From Anaerococcus sp. Marseille-Q5996 (GTDB taxonomy: Bacteria; Bacillota; Clostridia; Tissierellales; Peptoniphilaceae): a stretch of 64,000 nucleotides of DNA. The stretch is taken from assembly GCF_946893725.1 (NCBI RefSeq), contig NZ_CAMPPE010000001.1:62001-126000 (forward strand). The letters are read 5' to 3'. The notes below the pieces were generated by a model, which worked only from the letters and a program-made list of their open reading frames with translations, had not been told where the DNA came from and made no database searches. Shown here one piece after another: positions 44,528 to 54,017 of this stretch; positions within the stretch are counted from its first letter, which is position 1; each line of letters opens with the position of its first letter. Both the position numbers and the translations under genes were made by a program.

Positions 44528-46418
44528 TAAATATATACACGATAGTTATGATGTCGTAGTCATCGGTGCAGGCCATGCAGGTTGTGAAGCAGGACTTGCT
44601 GCCGCAAGACTTGGCATGAAAACTTTAATATTAACTACATCCTTGGAATCAATAGCAGATATGCCTTGTAATCCAAACATCGGAGGAACAGGAAAAGGTC
44701 ACTTGGTGCGTGAACTAGACGCCTTGGGAGGAGAAATGGCAAAGGTGATTGATAAAACATTTATCCAATCTCGTATGCTAAATACTTCCAAAGGACCAGC
44801 TGTACACTCACTACGTGTTCAAGCTGATAAAAGAAAATATCATGAAGAGATGAAAAAGGTTTTGGAAAATGAGCCAAATCTTGACATCTTTGAGCAAGAA
44901 GTAGATAAGATAAATTATGAGGATGGAAAAATTGTTTCATGTGAAACAATCGAGGGAGCAATCTTTCCTTGCAAGGCTGTCATAGTTTGTACAGGTACCT
45001 ACTTAAACGGAAAAATTCTTATGGGAGATTTTGAAAAAGTTTCCGGTCCTCATGGTTTATCAGCTGCAACCTACCTTTCTGATTCTTTAGAAGAAATGGG
45101 ATTTTTCTTACGTCGTTTCAAAACTGGGACGCCCGCAAGAATTGACCGTAAGACTATAGATTTTACAAAAACTGAAGTTCAAGCTGGGGATGCGGAAATA
45201 GTACCATTTTCTTTTGAAAATGAGGGTAAAGATTTCTCAGGCCACAAGCAATACGATTGCTATCTGACCTACACCACCCTTGCTACAAAAGAAATCATAA
45301 TGGCAAACATAGACCGCTCCCCTATCTATGGTGGAAAAGTTGATGGTATTGGTCCAAGATATTGCCCATCTATAGAAGATAAAATGATTCGTTTTGAAGA
45401 TCGTAATATCCACCAAGTTTTTCTTGAACCAGAATCCTTATCTACTGATGAGATTTATGTCCAAGGAGTATCATCTTCCCTACCTCAAGAAGTGCAAATG
45501 GATTTTTATAAAACCATTAAGGGTCTGGAAAATGCAAAAATTATGCGTCCAGCCTATGCTATTGAATACGATATGATTGATACAAGGGAATTAAATCTAA
45601 CTTTAGAATCCAAGACCTATTCTGGTTTATATTTTGCTGGACAAATAAATGGATCATCTGGTTATGAAGAAGCAGCTGGCCAAGGTCTTATAGCAGGTAT
45701 AAATGCAGCCTTAAAAATAAAAGGAGAAGATCCATTTATCTTAGATAGGTCAGATGCTTATATAGGAGTTTTAATTGATGACCTTGTTACTGAGGGTACA
45801 AATGAACCTTATAGGATGATGACTTCTCGTTGCGAGTACCGCCTAACCATGCGCCAAGATAATGCTGACCAAAGGTTAACTGAAAAAGCATACAAAATTG
45901 GACTGGCAAGTGAAGAAAGATACCAAAAAATGGTTGATAAGTATAAGGCCATAAATGATGAAAAAGAAAGACTTAAAAATATTATTCTAACTCCAACAGA
46001 TGAAACGAATCAAAAATTAGCTTCAATTGGTACCAACCCAATTTTAACTGGAGTTAGCCTATATAGTCTTATCAAACGTCCAGAACTTGACTATGAATCA
46101 GTAGCAATTTTTGATAAGGATAGACCAAAGCTTCCAAAATTTCAACAAATCCAAGTTCAAACTGAAATCAAATATGAAGGCTATATAGCAAAACAAATGG
46201 CTGACATAGATAAGTTTAAAAAACTGGAAAATAAAAAATTGCCAGCAGACTTTGACTACAATAGCATTGATGGTCTAAAAAAAGAAGCAGCTGCAAAATT
46301 AAACGAAATAAAACCATCATCAGTTGGCCAAGCAAGCAGGATTTCTGGAGTAACACCAGCTGATATAAATGTACTTTTAATTAGACTTAAGACAGGAGAA
46401 GTAAGTGGACAAAAATAA
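44517..46418 (+). CDS. mnmG: tRNA uridine modification enzyme MnmG (GidA)
   Basis: FAD partner of MnmE. 633 residues. FAD motif [20 protein letters not shown] (about 15-34), [15 protein letters not shown], and [29 protein letters not shown]. The TTG start overlaps mnmE by 11 bp with AAGGAG upstream. A parS-like palindrome lies inside the gene. Confidence 0.97.
   Translation: MENNKYIHDSYDVVVIGAGHAGCEAGLAAARLGMKTLILTTSLESIADMPCNPNIGGTGKGHLVRELDALGGEMAKVIDKTFIQSRMLNTSKGPAVHSLRVQADKRKYHEEMKKVLENEPNLDIFEQEVDKINYEDGKIVSCETIEGAIFPCKAVIVCTGTYLNGKILMGDFEKVSGPHGLSAATYLSDSLEEMGFFLRRFKTGTPARIDRKTIDFTKTEVQAGDAEIVPFSFENEGKDFSGHKQYDCYLTYTTLATKEIIMANIDRSPIYGGKVDGIGPRYCPSIEDKMIRFEDRNIHQVFLEPESLSTDEIYVQGVSSSLPQEVQMDFYKTIKGLENAKIMRPAYAIEYDMIDTRELNLTLESKTYSGLYFAGQINGSSGYEEAAGQGLIAGINAALKIKGEDPFILDRSDAYIGVLIDDLVTEGTNEPYRMMTSRCEYRLTMRQDNADQRLTEKAYKIGLASEERYQKMVDKYKAINDEKERLKNIILTPTDETNQKLASIGTNPILTGVSLYSLIKRPELDYESVAIFDKDRPKLPKFQQIQVQTEIKYEGYIAKQMADIDKFKKLENKKLPADFDYNSIDGLKKEAAAKLNEIKPSSVGQASRISGVTPADINVLLIRLKTGEVSGQK
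44933..44948. promoter_or_regulatory. parS-like site with one mismatch
   Basis: TGTTTCATGTGAAACA inside mnmG: one base differs from consensus (T for C at position 8). The central CpG-containing core is altered, so ParB binding may be weaker. Confidence 0.5.
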
Positions 46419-47043
46419 AATGTATGAAATTTATAGCGATTATCTAATCGAGGTAAATTCTCACACAAATCTAACAAGTATAACAGATCCAGAAGAGATA
46501 AAAATTAAACACTTTGAAGATTCACTTTCAGTTCTTCCTTATATAAAAGAAGGAAATAAGGTCTTGGATATAGGAGCAGGTGCAGGATTTCCTGGTATCC
46601 CCCTTCGTATCGAAAAAAACTTTGACCTAACCCTAGTCGATAGTGTAAATAAAAAAGTGAATTTTATGAATGAAGTAATTGATAAATTAGACTTATCTAA
46701 TGCCCGTGCTATCCACACCAGAGCAGAAGATTTTGCAAAAGAAAATCGAGAATCCTTTGATGTAGTAGTAAGCCGTGCAGTTGCAAATATGTCAACTCTT
46801 TCTGAATTGTGTTTACCATTTTTAAAAGTTGGCGGAATCTTTATTGCACTTAAGGGTCCAAAAGCTGATGAAGAATTGGAAGCAGCCCAAAATGCAATAA
46901 AAATTTTGGGCGGTAAAGTTAAAGATATCGAAAGATTTAAAATTGATGACAATGACAGGGTAAATATTATCGTAGAAAAAATCCATCCGACCAAAAAAAA
47001 ATATCCACGCGGCAAAAACCAAGCAAAGAAGAATCCCCTTTAG
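46405..47043 (+). CDS. rsmG: 16S rRNA m7G527 methyltransferase RsmG
   Basis: Methylates G527 of 16S rRNA. 212 residues. SAM-binding [17 protein letters not shown] (motif I, about 53-69), [15 protein letters not shown] and [16 protein letters not shown]. The GTG start overlaps mnmG by 14 bp with GGAGAA upstream. A weak hairpin with T-rich tail covers the stop (about 47030-47056). Confidence 0.96.
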   Translation: MDKNKMYEIYSDYLIEVNSHTNLTSITDPEEIKIKHFEDSLSVLPYIKEGNKVLDIGAGAGFPGIPLRIEKNFDLTLVDSVNKKVNFMNEVIDKLDLSNARAIHTRAEDFAKENRESFDVVVSRAVANMSTLSELCLPFLKVGGIFIALKGPKADEELEAAQNAIKILGGKVKDIERFKIDDNDRVNIIVEKIHPTKKKYPRGKNQAKKNPL

Positions 47044-47104
47044 GATTTTTCTTTTTGTTTTTATGAATAGTTATATGGGTAATATAAAAATAAAAGGAGT
47101 AGCC

Positions 47105-47947
47105 ATGAAAAAGTTTTTTAAATTTTTATTAGTAGCCATCCTTGTAGTTGGATTTTGGCTAGGCATGGATTTTGTTTCTATACGCTTGCTCGGCCTTATA
47201 TCTGGTATCCCTCTTAGCGACAACAAAGCTTTGCTAGAATATGCTGTAGCAAATATTCATTTTAAATTAGCCTTGCAATGGATAATCACAATTGCTTTAT
47301 TATTTATTTTTTTCAATTTACGTGAAAAAAGACTTTCAACTAGTCAAAAGCCTTACTTGAAAAATAAAGGTTTTTTAACTGATTCTTGGAAAATGGTCAT
47401 AGTAGGTTGGGGCTATGCTTTTTTTGGTTTACTTTTAACAGGAATTTTATTAAACATATTAGCTGGCAACCCTATAAATTTTGAGACCCTTCACCCAGTA
47501 AATGTGTTTGATGAACTTGTTTTAAGTGATGTGATTTTATTTTTCGTATGCATGGCTGTCTTAGTTCCTCTTGGTGAGGAATTATATTTTAGAGGTGTTT
47601 TATTTAGAGAAAGTAATTTACTCTATAAGCTGGGGCCAGCAATGATTTTATCATCACTTATATTTGGAATAATCCACTTTAATATTGGACAAAGCATCAA
47701 TGCATTTTTCCTAGGATTAACCCTATCCTATGTTTACTACAAAAGAGCAAATATCACAGATGCAATTATCGTCCACGTGGTAAACAACTTTATTGCACTT
47801 TTTGTAAATATAAATATAATAACTTATTATATAGCTTTTATAGGTGGCTTGATCTGCTTTATATTTGCTATCAAAATTTTAAGAGACATGAAACATAATA
47901 GCGTTAATAAGTTTGATGTTTCACGTGAAACAATAAAGGATAGGTAA
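47105..47947 (+). CDS. CPBP/CAAX family intramembrane metalloprotease (first of a tandem pair)
   Basis: 280 residues, eight or so membrane helices. CPBP motifs: GEELYFRGVLF (EExxxR, about 157-165), FGIIHFNIG (second motif His) and HVVNNF (third motif). Bacterial relatives can be proteases or immunity proteins against bacteriocins; the target here is unknown. ATG at 47105 has AAGGAG upstream; a longer frame from 47063 lacks one. The 3' end carries a parS site and overlaps the next gene (TAATG). Confidence 0.88.
   Translation: MKKFFKFLLVAILVVGFWLGMDFVSIRLLGLISGIPLSDNKALLEYAVANIHFKLALQWIITIALLFIFFNLREKRLSTSQKPYLKNKGFLTDSWKMVIVGWGYAFFGLLLTGILLNILAGNPINFETLHPVNVFDELVLSDVILFFVCMAVLVPLGEELYFRGVLFRESNLLYKLGPAMILSSLIFGIIHFNIGQSINAFFLGLTLSYVYYKRANITDAIIVHVVNNFIALFVNINIITYYIAFIGGLICFIFAIKILRDMKHNSVNKFDVSRETIKDR
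47917..47932. promoter_or_regulatory. parS site
   Basis: Perfect TGTTTCACGTGAAACA within the last codons of the first CPBP gene. Confidence 0.95.
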
Positions 47948-48765
47948 TGAAAAAAGTTTTGCAATTTTTGGGCATAGGATTTTTGGCTATGCTCTTTGTT
48001 TATGGAACGGAATTAATTTCTTCTATTATATTGGCAGCTATGATTAGCTCATCAAATCCTAGTGGATCTGAAGCCAGTATATTAACAGATGTAATTAAAT
48101 ACCAGGTTGTTGTTGGCCAACTTTTAAGATTAATATTAATATGGCTAGGATTTAAAATTTTCAAAAAAGCCCAGCCTAATAGATTTCAAAACCCTATAAA
48201 AAACCGAGGTTTTTTACCTGATTCGTGGAAGATGGTGATAATTGGTCTTGGAGTTGCTGGCTTTGGAAATATAATAATTTCTTTGATTTTAACCCTAGCA
48301 GGCGATAATCAGATGGTAAATGATATCTTAAATCAATTCAACCAAGCCTTTCAGGCAAATACAAGTTTTGATATATTAATTATGTTCTTAGGAGTGGTTA
48401 TACTTGCTCCTATTTGTGAGGAGATTATTTTTAGGGGAATTGTTTTTGAAAAATTTAATCAAATATATTCCCTAAAAACTGCAATTATTTTAAATGGTTT
48501 GTTATTTGGAATTTACCATTTGAATATCCTCCAAGGAATAAATACATTTTTTATGGGTATGGTCTTAGCCTATGTATATTACTATAGAAGAAATATAACA
48601 GACGCTATACTTGTACACTTGGTAAATAATTTACTGGCACTGGGCTTATCTTTATATCAAGATGTTGCCAGTCTAGTAATGATTATTTGTTTGATCTGTA
48701 TAATAATAGGGATAAAATTTTTAATAGGTTTTAAAAAAGAAGTTAATGTAAATAGAGTTGAATAA
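47947..48765 (+). CDS. CPBP/CAAX family intramembrane metalloprotease (second of the pair)
   Basis: 272 residues, membrane protein. Motifs CEEIIFRGIVFEKF (EExxxR), FGIYHLNILQG and HLVNNLLALG. Shared phrases with the preceding gene (KNKGFLTDSWKMVI versus KNRGFLPDSWKMVI; TDAIxVHxVNN) show a local duplication. The start overlaps the previous stop by one base, so the two are co-translated. Confidence 0.88.
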   Translation: MKKVLQFLGIGFLAMLFVYGTELISSIILAAMISSSNPSGSEASILTDVIKYQVVVGQLLRLILIWLGFKIFKKAQPNRFQNPIKNRGFLPDSWKMVIIGLGVAGFGNIIISLILTLAGDNQMVNDILNQFNQAFQANTSFDILIMFLGVVILAPICEEIIFRGIVFEKFNQIYSLKTAIILNGLLFGIYHLNILQGINTFFMGMVLAYVYYYRRNITDAILVHLVNNLLALGLSLYQDVASLVMIICLICIIIGIKFLIGFKKEVNVNRVE

Positions 48766-48790
48766 GTATTATATATATAGAAGGAAATAA

Positions 48791-50011
48791 ATGAGAGCAC
48801 AAATTTTTTCAATCGGTACGGAGATTTTATTAGGTAATATTGTCGATACCAATTCCCAATTCATAGCCCGAAGGCTAATGGAGTTTGGTATCGACTTATA
48901 CAAAATGGAAACTATTGGTGATAATCCCAAAAGACTTTTTGATGCCTTTAAGGCTTGTGATGGTGAAGTTGATTATGTAATCACAAGTGGAGGTTTAGGT
49001 CCAACTCCTGATGATATTACAAAAGAAATGGCAATTAAGGTTTGCGAAATAGAAAATGAAGTAGAGCTTGATCAAAAATCATTCCATGCTTTGCTTTCTT
49101 TTTTTAATGGAGATGAAGAATCTGCTCAATCCAACATTAAACAAGCCATGTTTCCCAAATCTGCCATTATTTTAGAAAACACAGTAGGAACTGCTCCTGG
49201 TTGTATATTAACTAGTAAAAAGGGAACAAAATATATTTTAATGCCAGGCCCACCAAATGAAATGAAAAATATGTTTAATGAAGAAGTTGTTAAATATATC
49301 ACCAAAGAAGCGATAATAGAATCCAAAATTGCAAAATTTGGTCTTTTAGGTGAATGGGACATGGCAAGAAGAATTGACTTAGATAGGACTGAACCAACCA
49401 TAAGTCCATATATAACTGATGAAGGACCCATACTGAGGATAACAGCCAAGGCAGATAATAAAAGTGAAGTGCAAAGACAATTACAAATTGGAGTTGATTT
49501 AATAAATAAAAAGCTAAGTCCATATGTAATAACAACCGAAGATATAAGAAAAGAAGAAGTATTAATCAATTTGCTTAGGGATAGATCAGAAAAAGTGTCT
49601 ACTGCTGAATCCATAACTGGTGGATTAATTGCATCATCTATAATTGACATTCCAGGCGCTTCAGATGTTATAGACCAAGCTTATGTTACTTATGCAGATG
49701 AAGTAAAAGAAAAGATATTAAATGTTTCACGTGAAACAATAAAAGAGTACAGTGTAGTAAGTGAAGAAGTTTTAATACAAATGCTAGACGGTTTATATGA
49801 AAGAACTAAGGCTAATTTATGTCTAGCAACCACCGGCTATGCCCATACGGGCCAAGTGTGGATTGGTATAATGTATAATGGTAAAAAATATACAAAACTC
49901 TTACAATTAAATGGAGATAGAAATCGAGTAAGGCTCAGAGCAAAAATAAAAATTATAGATATAGCCATACTTGTAATGAGAGGTGAATATGAGAATAATA
50001 TCAGTATTTAA
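48791..50011 (+). CDS. cinA: CinA-family protein (NMN deamidase/ADP-ribose pyrophosphatase family)
   Basis: 406 residues. N-terminal molybdopterin-binding-like domain (SIGTEILLGNIVDTNSQFIAR; TSGGLGPTPDDIT) and C-terminal CinA deamidase domain (VSTAESITGGLIASSII). In other bacteria it recycles pyridine nucleotides; the competence link is historical. It contains a parS site and overlaps parA by 23 bp. Confidence 0.94.
   Translation: MRAQIFSIGTEILLGNIVDTNSQFIARRLMEFGIDLYKMETIGDNPKRLFDAFKACDGEVDYVITSGGLGPTPDDITKEMAIKVCEIENEVELDQKSFHALLSFFNGDEESAQSNIKQAMFPKSAIILENTVGTAPGCILTSKKGTKYILMPGPPNEMKNMFNEEVVKYITKEAIIESKIAKFGLLGEWDMARRIDLDRTEPTISPYITDEGPILRITAKADNKSEVQRQLQIGVDLINKKLSPYVITTEDIRKEEVLINLLRDRSEKVSTAESITGGLIASSIIDIPGASDVIDQAYVTYADEVKEKILNVSRETIKEYSVVSEEVLIQMLDGLYERTKANLCLATTGYAHTGQVWIGIMYNGKKYTKLLQLNGDRNRVRLRAKIKIIDIAILVMRGEYENNISI
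49723..49738. promoter_or_regulatory. parS site
   Basis: Perfect TGTTTCACGTGAAACA inside cinA, about 250 bp before parA. Confidence 0.95.
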
Positions 50012-50903
50012 TCAAAAAGGAGGAGTTGGAAAGACAACCACAGTTGTAAACTTGGCTGTTGCCTTAAATTACTTGGATAAAAAAGTCCTAGTAATTGACA
50101 TCGACCCACAGTCAAATACTACAACTGGTTTAGGACTTGATAAGTACAATATTGAAAACTCCTTATACGAATTATTTTACGCTAGCGAAGAAAATCCCGA
50201 ACTAAATCACGAAGATGTTTCAGAAACAGAGGATGAAGTAGATAATTCTACAGAAAATGAAGAGTTAGAAGTAGAAAACGAAGAAGATACTAAAGAAGTT
50301 TTAATTGAAGAAAATCCTATTAATATAGAAGACTATATAACAAAAACAAAATCAGGGGTTGATATAATACCTTCTGAGTCTGCCTTATCAGGTTTAGAAG
50401 TAGAATTAGTTGACCTAGATCCCCTAGAACGTACCCGTCAATTAAAAAACTTGCTTGGATTGATAGATGAAGATAAATATGATTTTATACTAATTGATTG
50501 TCCTCCTTCTCTTGGACTGCTTTCCATAAATGCTCTTGTGGCAAGTAATTCAATTATCATACCTATTCAAACCGAGTATTATGCCCTAGAAGGGGTAAGT
50601 GAGCTTATGAATACATATAATATGGTCAAACAACAATTGAATGAGGATTTAGAAATAGAAGGCGTTTTATTATCTATGTTTGACAAAAGAGCGGTCTTAT
50701 CATATGAAGTTGTTGAAGAAGTTAAAGCTTATTTTAAAACAAATGTATTTAAGGTAATGATTCCTAGAAATCCTCGTTTGGCTGAAGCACCTAGCCACGG
50801 TTTATCAACTATCGAATACGATTCAAAATCGCAAGGTTCTGTTGCATATATTGCCCTTGCAAATGAAATAATAAATAATGAAGAAAATAGAAAGGGAGAA
50901 TAG
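49989..50903 (+). CDS. parA: Chromosome partition ATPase ParA/Soj with an acidic insertion
   Basis: Walker-type ATPase working with ParB in origin segregation and in control of DnaA. 304 residues, about 50 more than Soj. The deviant Walker A KGGVGKTTT (about 10-18), DIDPQSNTTTGLG and DCPPSLGLL are intact. Between the first helices and the GVDIIPS strand lies an acidic segment (about 67-110, more than half Asp/Glu) not present in usual Soj. ATG at 49989 is preferred over GTG at 49983 because GAGAGG lies just upstream. It overlaps cinA, and parB follows directly. Confidence 0.94.
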   Translation: MRIISVFNQKGGVGKTTTVVNLAVALNYLDKKVLVIDIDPQSNTTTGLGLDKYNIENSLYELFYASEENPELNHEDVSETEDEVDNSTENEELEVENEEDTKEVLIEENPINIEDYITKTKSGVDIIPSESALSGLEVELVDLDPLERTRQLKNLLGLIDEDKYDFILIDCPPSLGLLSINALVASNSIIIPIQTEYYALEGVSELMNTYNMVKQQLNEDLEIEGVLLSMFDKRAVLSYEVVEEVKAYFKTNVFKVMIPRNPRLAEAPSHGLSTIEYDSKSQGSVAYIALANEIINNEENRKGE

Positions 50904-51857
50904 ATGTCAAATAAGAGAACCCTTGGACGTGGATTGAATTCCCTGATTCCAGAAGTAAATAAAAAAGAAGAAAAAAATACAAATTATTCTTTAAATAAAG
51001 CCTACGACAATGAAATAAAAAAAGAATTAGAAACAATTGAAAATGTAAATCCTACTGACAAGATAGAAAAAATTGCCTTAGACAAAATCAAAGCACGCAC
51101 TAACCAACCCCGTAAGCACTTTGATGATGATGCTATAAATGATCTTGCAGCATCTATAAAAGAATATGGCTTGCTAAATCCAATCGTAGTTTCAAAAGTT
51201 AATGACAATTATGAAATTATTGCAGGTGAAAGAAGATTTAGGGCAAGCAAAATTGCAGGTCTAAAAGAAATTGATGCTATTATCCGTGATTATGGTAAAA
51301 AGGATGTAGAAATACTATCTTTGGTAGAAAATGTCCAAAGGGAAGATTTAAAGGTTTTGGAAGAAGCAAATGCCTATAAAAAATTATCTGAAGACCACAA
51401 TATGACCCAAGAACAAATCGCAAAAACCATGGGAAAATCTAGGTCATATATAGCAAACACTCTAAGACTTTTAAATCTTACTGATGTTGAGAAAAAAGCC
51501 CTAGATGATGGCAAAATTTCTCCAAGTCAAGCTAGAACACTTTTATCAATAACTGACAATAACCAAAGAAGCCTTACCCTAAATGACTTTATAAATGGTA
51601 GAACAAATATCCGTAAGGTGGAAAAGAAAACTACTAAGACCAAAATATATGATGAAAAAGTAGACTCTAACAAAAAAACTTACGGGCCAAACATCGACCA
51701 AATCCTAGTAGAAGACCTAGAAGAAAAATTTATGGATGAAGTAGGATCTAAGGTAGCAATCAATAAAACAGGAAAATCATATAAGGTAACCTTTGATTGT
51801 TTTTCTATAGAAGAAATAGAAAACCTATATAATAGGATAAAAGATGAAACTAATTGA
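50904..51857 (+). CDS. parB: Chromosome partition protein ParB/Spo0J
   Basis: CTP-dependent clamp that loads at parS and spreads, recruiting SMC. 317 residues. N-terminal ParA-contact region (RTLGRGLNSLIPE), CTPase motifs GxxRxxA as GERRFRASKIAG, ENVQREDLKVLEEA, helix-turn-helix (MTQEQIAKTMGKSRSYIANTLRLL), C-terminal dimer domain. It starts directly after the parA stop. Several of its parS sites are in the window. Confidence 0.96.
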   Translation: MSNKRTLGRGLNSLIPEVNKKEEKNTNYSLNKAYDNEIKKELETIENVNPTDKIEKIALDKIKARTNQPRKHFDDDAINDLAASIKEYGLLNPIVVSKVNDNYEIIAGERRFRASKIAGLKEIDAIIRDYGKKDVEILSLVENVQREDLKVLEEANAYKKLSEDHNMTQEQIAKTMGKSRSYIANTLRLLNLTDVEKKALDDGKISPSQARTLLSITDNNQRSLTLNDFINGRTNIRKVEKKTTKTKIYDEKVDSNKKTYGPNIDQILVEDLEEKFMDEVGSKVAINKTGKSYKVTFDCFSIEEIENLYNRIKDETN

Positions 51858-52404
51858 TATGGATGTGGCTACCCTCATAAGTCAAAGTCGAAAAGCTGAT
51901 GCAAATCCTGGTGGTGGTGCAATATTGATTCTAATATCAAATCTTGCTATAAATCTTTGCCTTATGATGGATAAGGATAATTTTGGAAACCTGAGTGAAA
52001 AAGCCAACGTTTCACGTGAAACATTACTCCATATATCCAAGCAGTACGAAAAATTTATGCAAGATGATGTAGATAATTTTAATGCTCTTATGGATAAGAT
52101 AAAAAACAAAGAGGCAAAGGAAATTGATTATAAAAATGCAGCACTACCTCTTATTTCAATGGTGGATGGTAATTTGAAATCATTGGATGAAATAAGTTTT
52201 TTTCTAGAATATGGAAAAAAATCCACTCTTACCGACGGTCAAATTTCAAATGACTTGCTATATCAGGCAATATTATCTTCCTTTGCAACTATAAAAATAA
52301 ATTTAGACCAAACAGATTTATCATATGATTTTGATGAAAAAACTAGGCTTGCAAAAAATCTATATCAAAAAAATCTAGACATTATTGAAAGAAGGAACAA
52401 ATGA
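51844..52404 (+). CDS. Cyclodeaminase/cyclohydrolase-family protein (FTCD C-terminal domain-like)
   Basis: 186 residues, all-helical. The N-terminal ANPGGGAILILISNLAINLCLMM matches the PGGGS folate-binding segment of formiminotransferase-cyclodeaminase C-terminal domains, which act as cyclohydrolase/cyclodeaminase in one-carbon metabolism. The rest is weakly conserved (FMQDDVDNFNALMDKIKNKE). It overlaps parB by 14 bp and carries a parS-like site near its start. Substrate is unproven. Confidence 0.78.
   Translation: MKLIDMDVATLISQSRKADANPGGGAILILISNLAINLCLMMDKDNFGNLSEKANVSRETLLHISKQYEKFMQDDVDNFNALMDKIKNKEAKEIDYKNAALPLISMVDGNLKSLDEISFFLEYGKKSTLTDGQISNDLLYQAILSSFATIKINLDQTDLSYDFDEKTRLAKNLYQKNLDIIERRNK
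52008..52023. promoter_or_regulatory. parS site (one outer mismatch)
   Basis: CGTTTCACGTGAAACA: only the first base differs from consensus; the central 14 bases are intact. Confidence 0.88.
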
Positions 52405-52877
52405 CAGTAGTTTACGTATTATTAGGAATTTTGGCAATTCTTGTCGTAGTAGAATTTGCCATGATTCAGTCTATGAATAATAAATTAAGAAGGCAAAAAA
52501 ATCGCTATGACCACCTCTTAAGAGGAACTAGCGAAGAGGTCAACCTTGAAGAATTACTTTTAAGATTAAATGACCAAATCGAATTATCAAACCAACAATT
52601 AAAATCAGTTGACCAAAGGTCGCTAGAGGCTAAGGACACAACCATGGGCTCCATTAGCAATATGTCCGTTGTTCATTTTAATGCCTTCGATGGGGATACA
52701 AGTGAACTATCATTTTGCCTTTGTTTGCTAGATAATTTCCATAATGGAATTATTTTAACTAGCATCTATGGCAAGGACGGATCCACTATTTATTTAAAAG
52801 AAATTTCAAATGGTCAAAGCCGTGGGGAAATTTCCCAACAAGAAGAAGCTGCCCTACAAAAGGCACGTGGCAAATAA
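52401..52877 (+). CDS. DUF4446 protein (single-pass membrane)
   Basis: 158 residues: one N-terminal membrane helix (about 5-25), a coiled stretch (30-70), then a small domain VVHFNAFDGDTSELSFCLCLLDNFHNGIILTSIYG and ...ISQQEEAALQKA, the DUF4446 pattern. This family is often found beside parB in Firmicutes, as here; function unknown. It overlaps the previous gene by 4 bp. Confidence 0.88.
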   Translation: MTVVYVLLGILAILVVVEFAMIQSMNNKLRRQKNRYDHLLRGTSEEVNLEELLLRLNDQIELSNQQLKSVDQRSLEAKDTTMGSISNMSVVHFNAFDGDTSELSFCLCLLDNFHNGIILTSIYGKDGSTIYLKEISNGQSRGEISQQEEAALQKARGK

Positions 52878-52884
52878 AAATAAT

Positions 52885-52913
52885 TTGATATTTGTAATTT
52901 TTTTGGGTATTAA
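52885..52913 (+). promoter_or_regulatory. Promoter of pta
   Basis: TTGATA (52885-52890), 17-nt spacer, TATTAA (52908-52913), 37 bp before the pta start. Confidence 0.65.
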
Positions 52914-52949
52914 TATTAAAAAGACAATTGATTGAATTTAGGAGGAAAA

Positions 52950-53933
52950 ATGAGCTCAACAATTTTAGAACAAGCTAGAAAAGCAGTAGAAGGTAAAGAA
53001 TTATCAATAGTATTTCCAGAAGGAACAGACAAAAGAATATTAGAAGCAGCTATCCGCCACAATGAAGAAGGATTAATCAAACCAATCGTTTTAGGAAATA
53101 AAGAAGAAATTCAAAAGGCAGCTGACGAAAACGGACTAAATCTTGGTGATTTAGAAATTATCGACCCTGCAAATGATAGCCACTATGATGAGTTTGTAGA
53201 AAAATTTGTAGAACTTAGAAAAGGTAAAAATACAAGAGAAGATGCAGAAAAAATGCTTCAAAATACAAACTACTATGGTGTTATGATGGTTAAAACTGGC
53301 CTTGCAAATGGAATGGTATCAGGTGCTGTTGGAACAACAGGTGATACAATTAGACCAGCCCTACAACTTATCAAAACAAAACCAGGTGTTTCTAGAGTAT
53401 CAGGTATTATGATTATGGTTGGAGAAAATGGAGAACAATACGTATTCTCTGATGTTGCTGTAAATATTACATTAGAAGCTCAAGAAATGGCAGAAGTTGC
53501 AGTAGAATCTGCTAACACAGCAAAATTATTTGGTATCGATCCAAAAGTAGCCCTACTATCATTCTCAACAAAGGGTTCTGCAAAACACGAACTAGTTGAT
53601 AAAGTAGCAGAAGCTGCAAAAATCTCAAAAGAACTTGCTCCAGACCTTGCAATTGATGGTGAATTACAATTTGACGCTGCAATTGATCCTACAACAGCTA
53701 GCAAAAAAGCTCCTGATTCAAATGTAGCTGGACAAGCAAATGTATTTATTTTCCCAGACCTACAAGCAGGAAATATCGGATACAAAATTGCTCAAAGACT
53801 TGGTGGATTTAAAGCAATAGGACCTATCCTTCAAGGTTTAAATGCACCTGTTAATGACCTATCCCGTGGATGCTCAGCAGATGACGTTTACGAAACAGCA
53901 ATAATTACAGCAAGCCAAGCAGCGGCTGAATAA
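52950..53933 (+). CDS. pta: Phosphate acetyltransferase
   Basis: Interconverts acetyl-CoA and acetyl phosphate, a key step of fermentative ATP formation with acetate kinase (not in the window). 327 residues. Conserved: FPEGTDKRILEAA, YYGVMMVKTGLANGMVSGAVGTTGDTIRPALQLI, LLSFSTKGSAKH, VFIFPDLQAGNIGYKIAQRLG and PVNDLSRG. ATG at 52950 with AGGAGG six bases upstream. Monocistronic, with its own promoter and terminator. Confidence 0.95.
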   Translation: MSSTILEQARKAVEGKELSIVFPEGTDKRILEAAIRHNEEGLIKPIVLGNKEEIQKAADENGLNLGDLEIIDPANDSHYDEFVEKFVELRKGKNTREDAEKMLQNTNYYGVMMVKTGLANGMVSGAVGTTGDTIRPALQLIKTKPGVSRVSGIMIMVGENGEQYVFSDVAVNITLEAQEMAEVAVESANTAKLFGIDPKVALLSFSTKGSAKHELVDKVAEAAKISKELAPDLAIDGELQFDAAIDPTTASKKAPDSNVAGQANVFIFPDLQAGNIGYKIAQRLGGFKAIGPILQGLNAPVNDLSRGCSADDVYETAIITASQAAAE

Positions 53934-53964
53934 ATGAATGACCGAAACTAAACATTTATCTTAA

Positions 53965-53996
53965 AAGAGACAATCGAAAGATTGCCTCTTTTTTTT
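53965..53996 (+). terminator. Terminator after pta
   Basis: AAGAGACAATC / GATTGCCTCTT with a GAAA tetraloop and a long T run. Confidence 0.9.
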
Positions 53997-54017
53997 AAAA
54001 AATAAAAGGAGGCGCCT

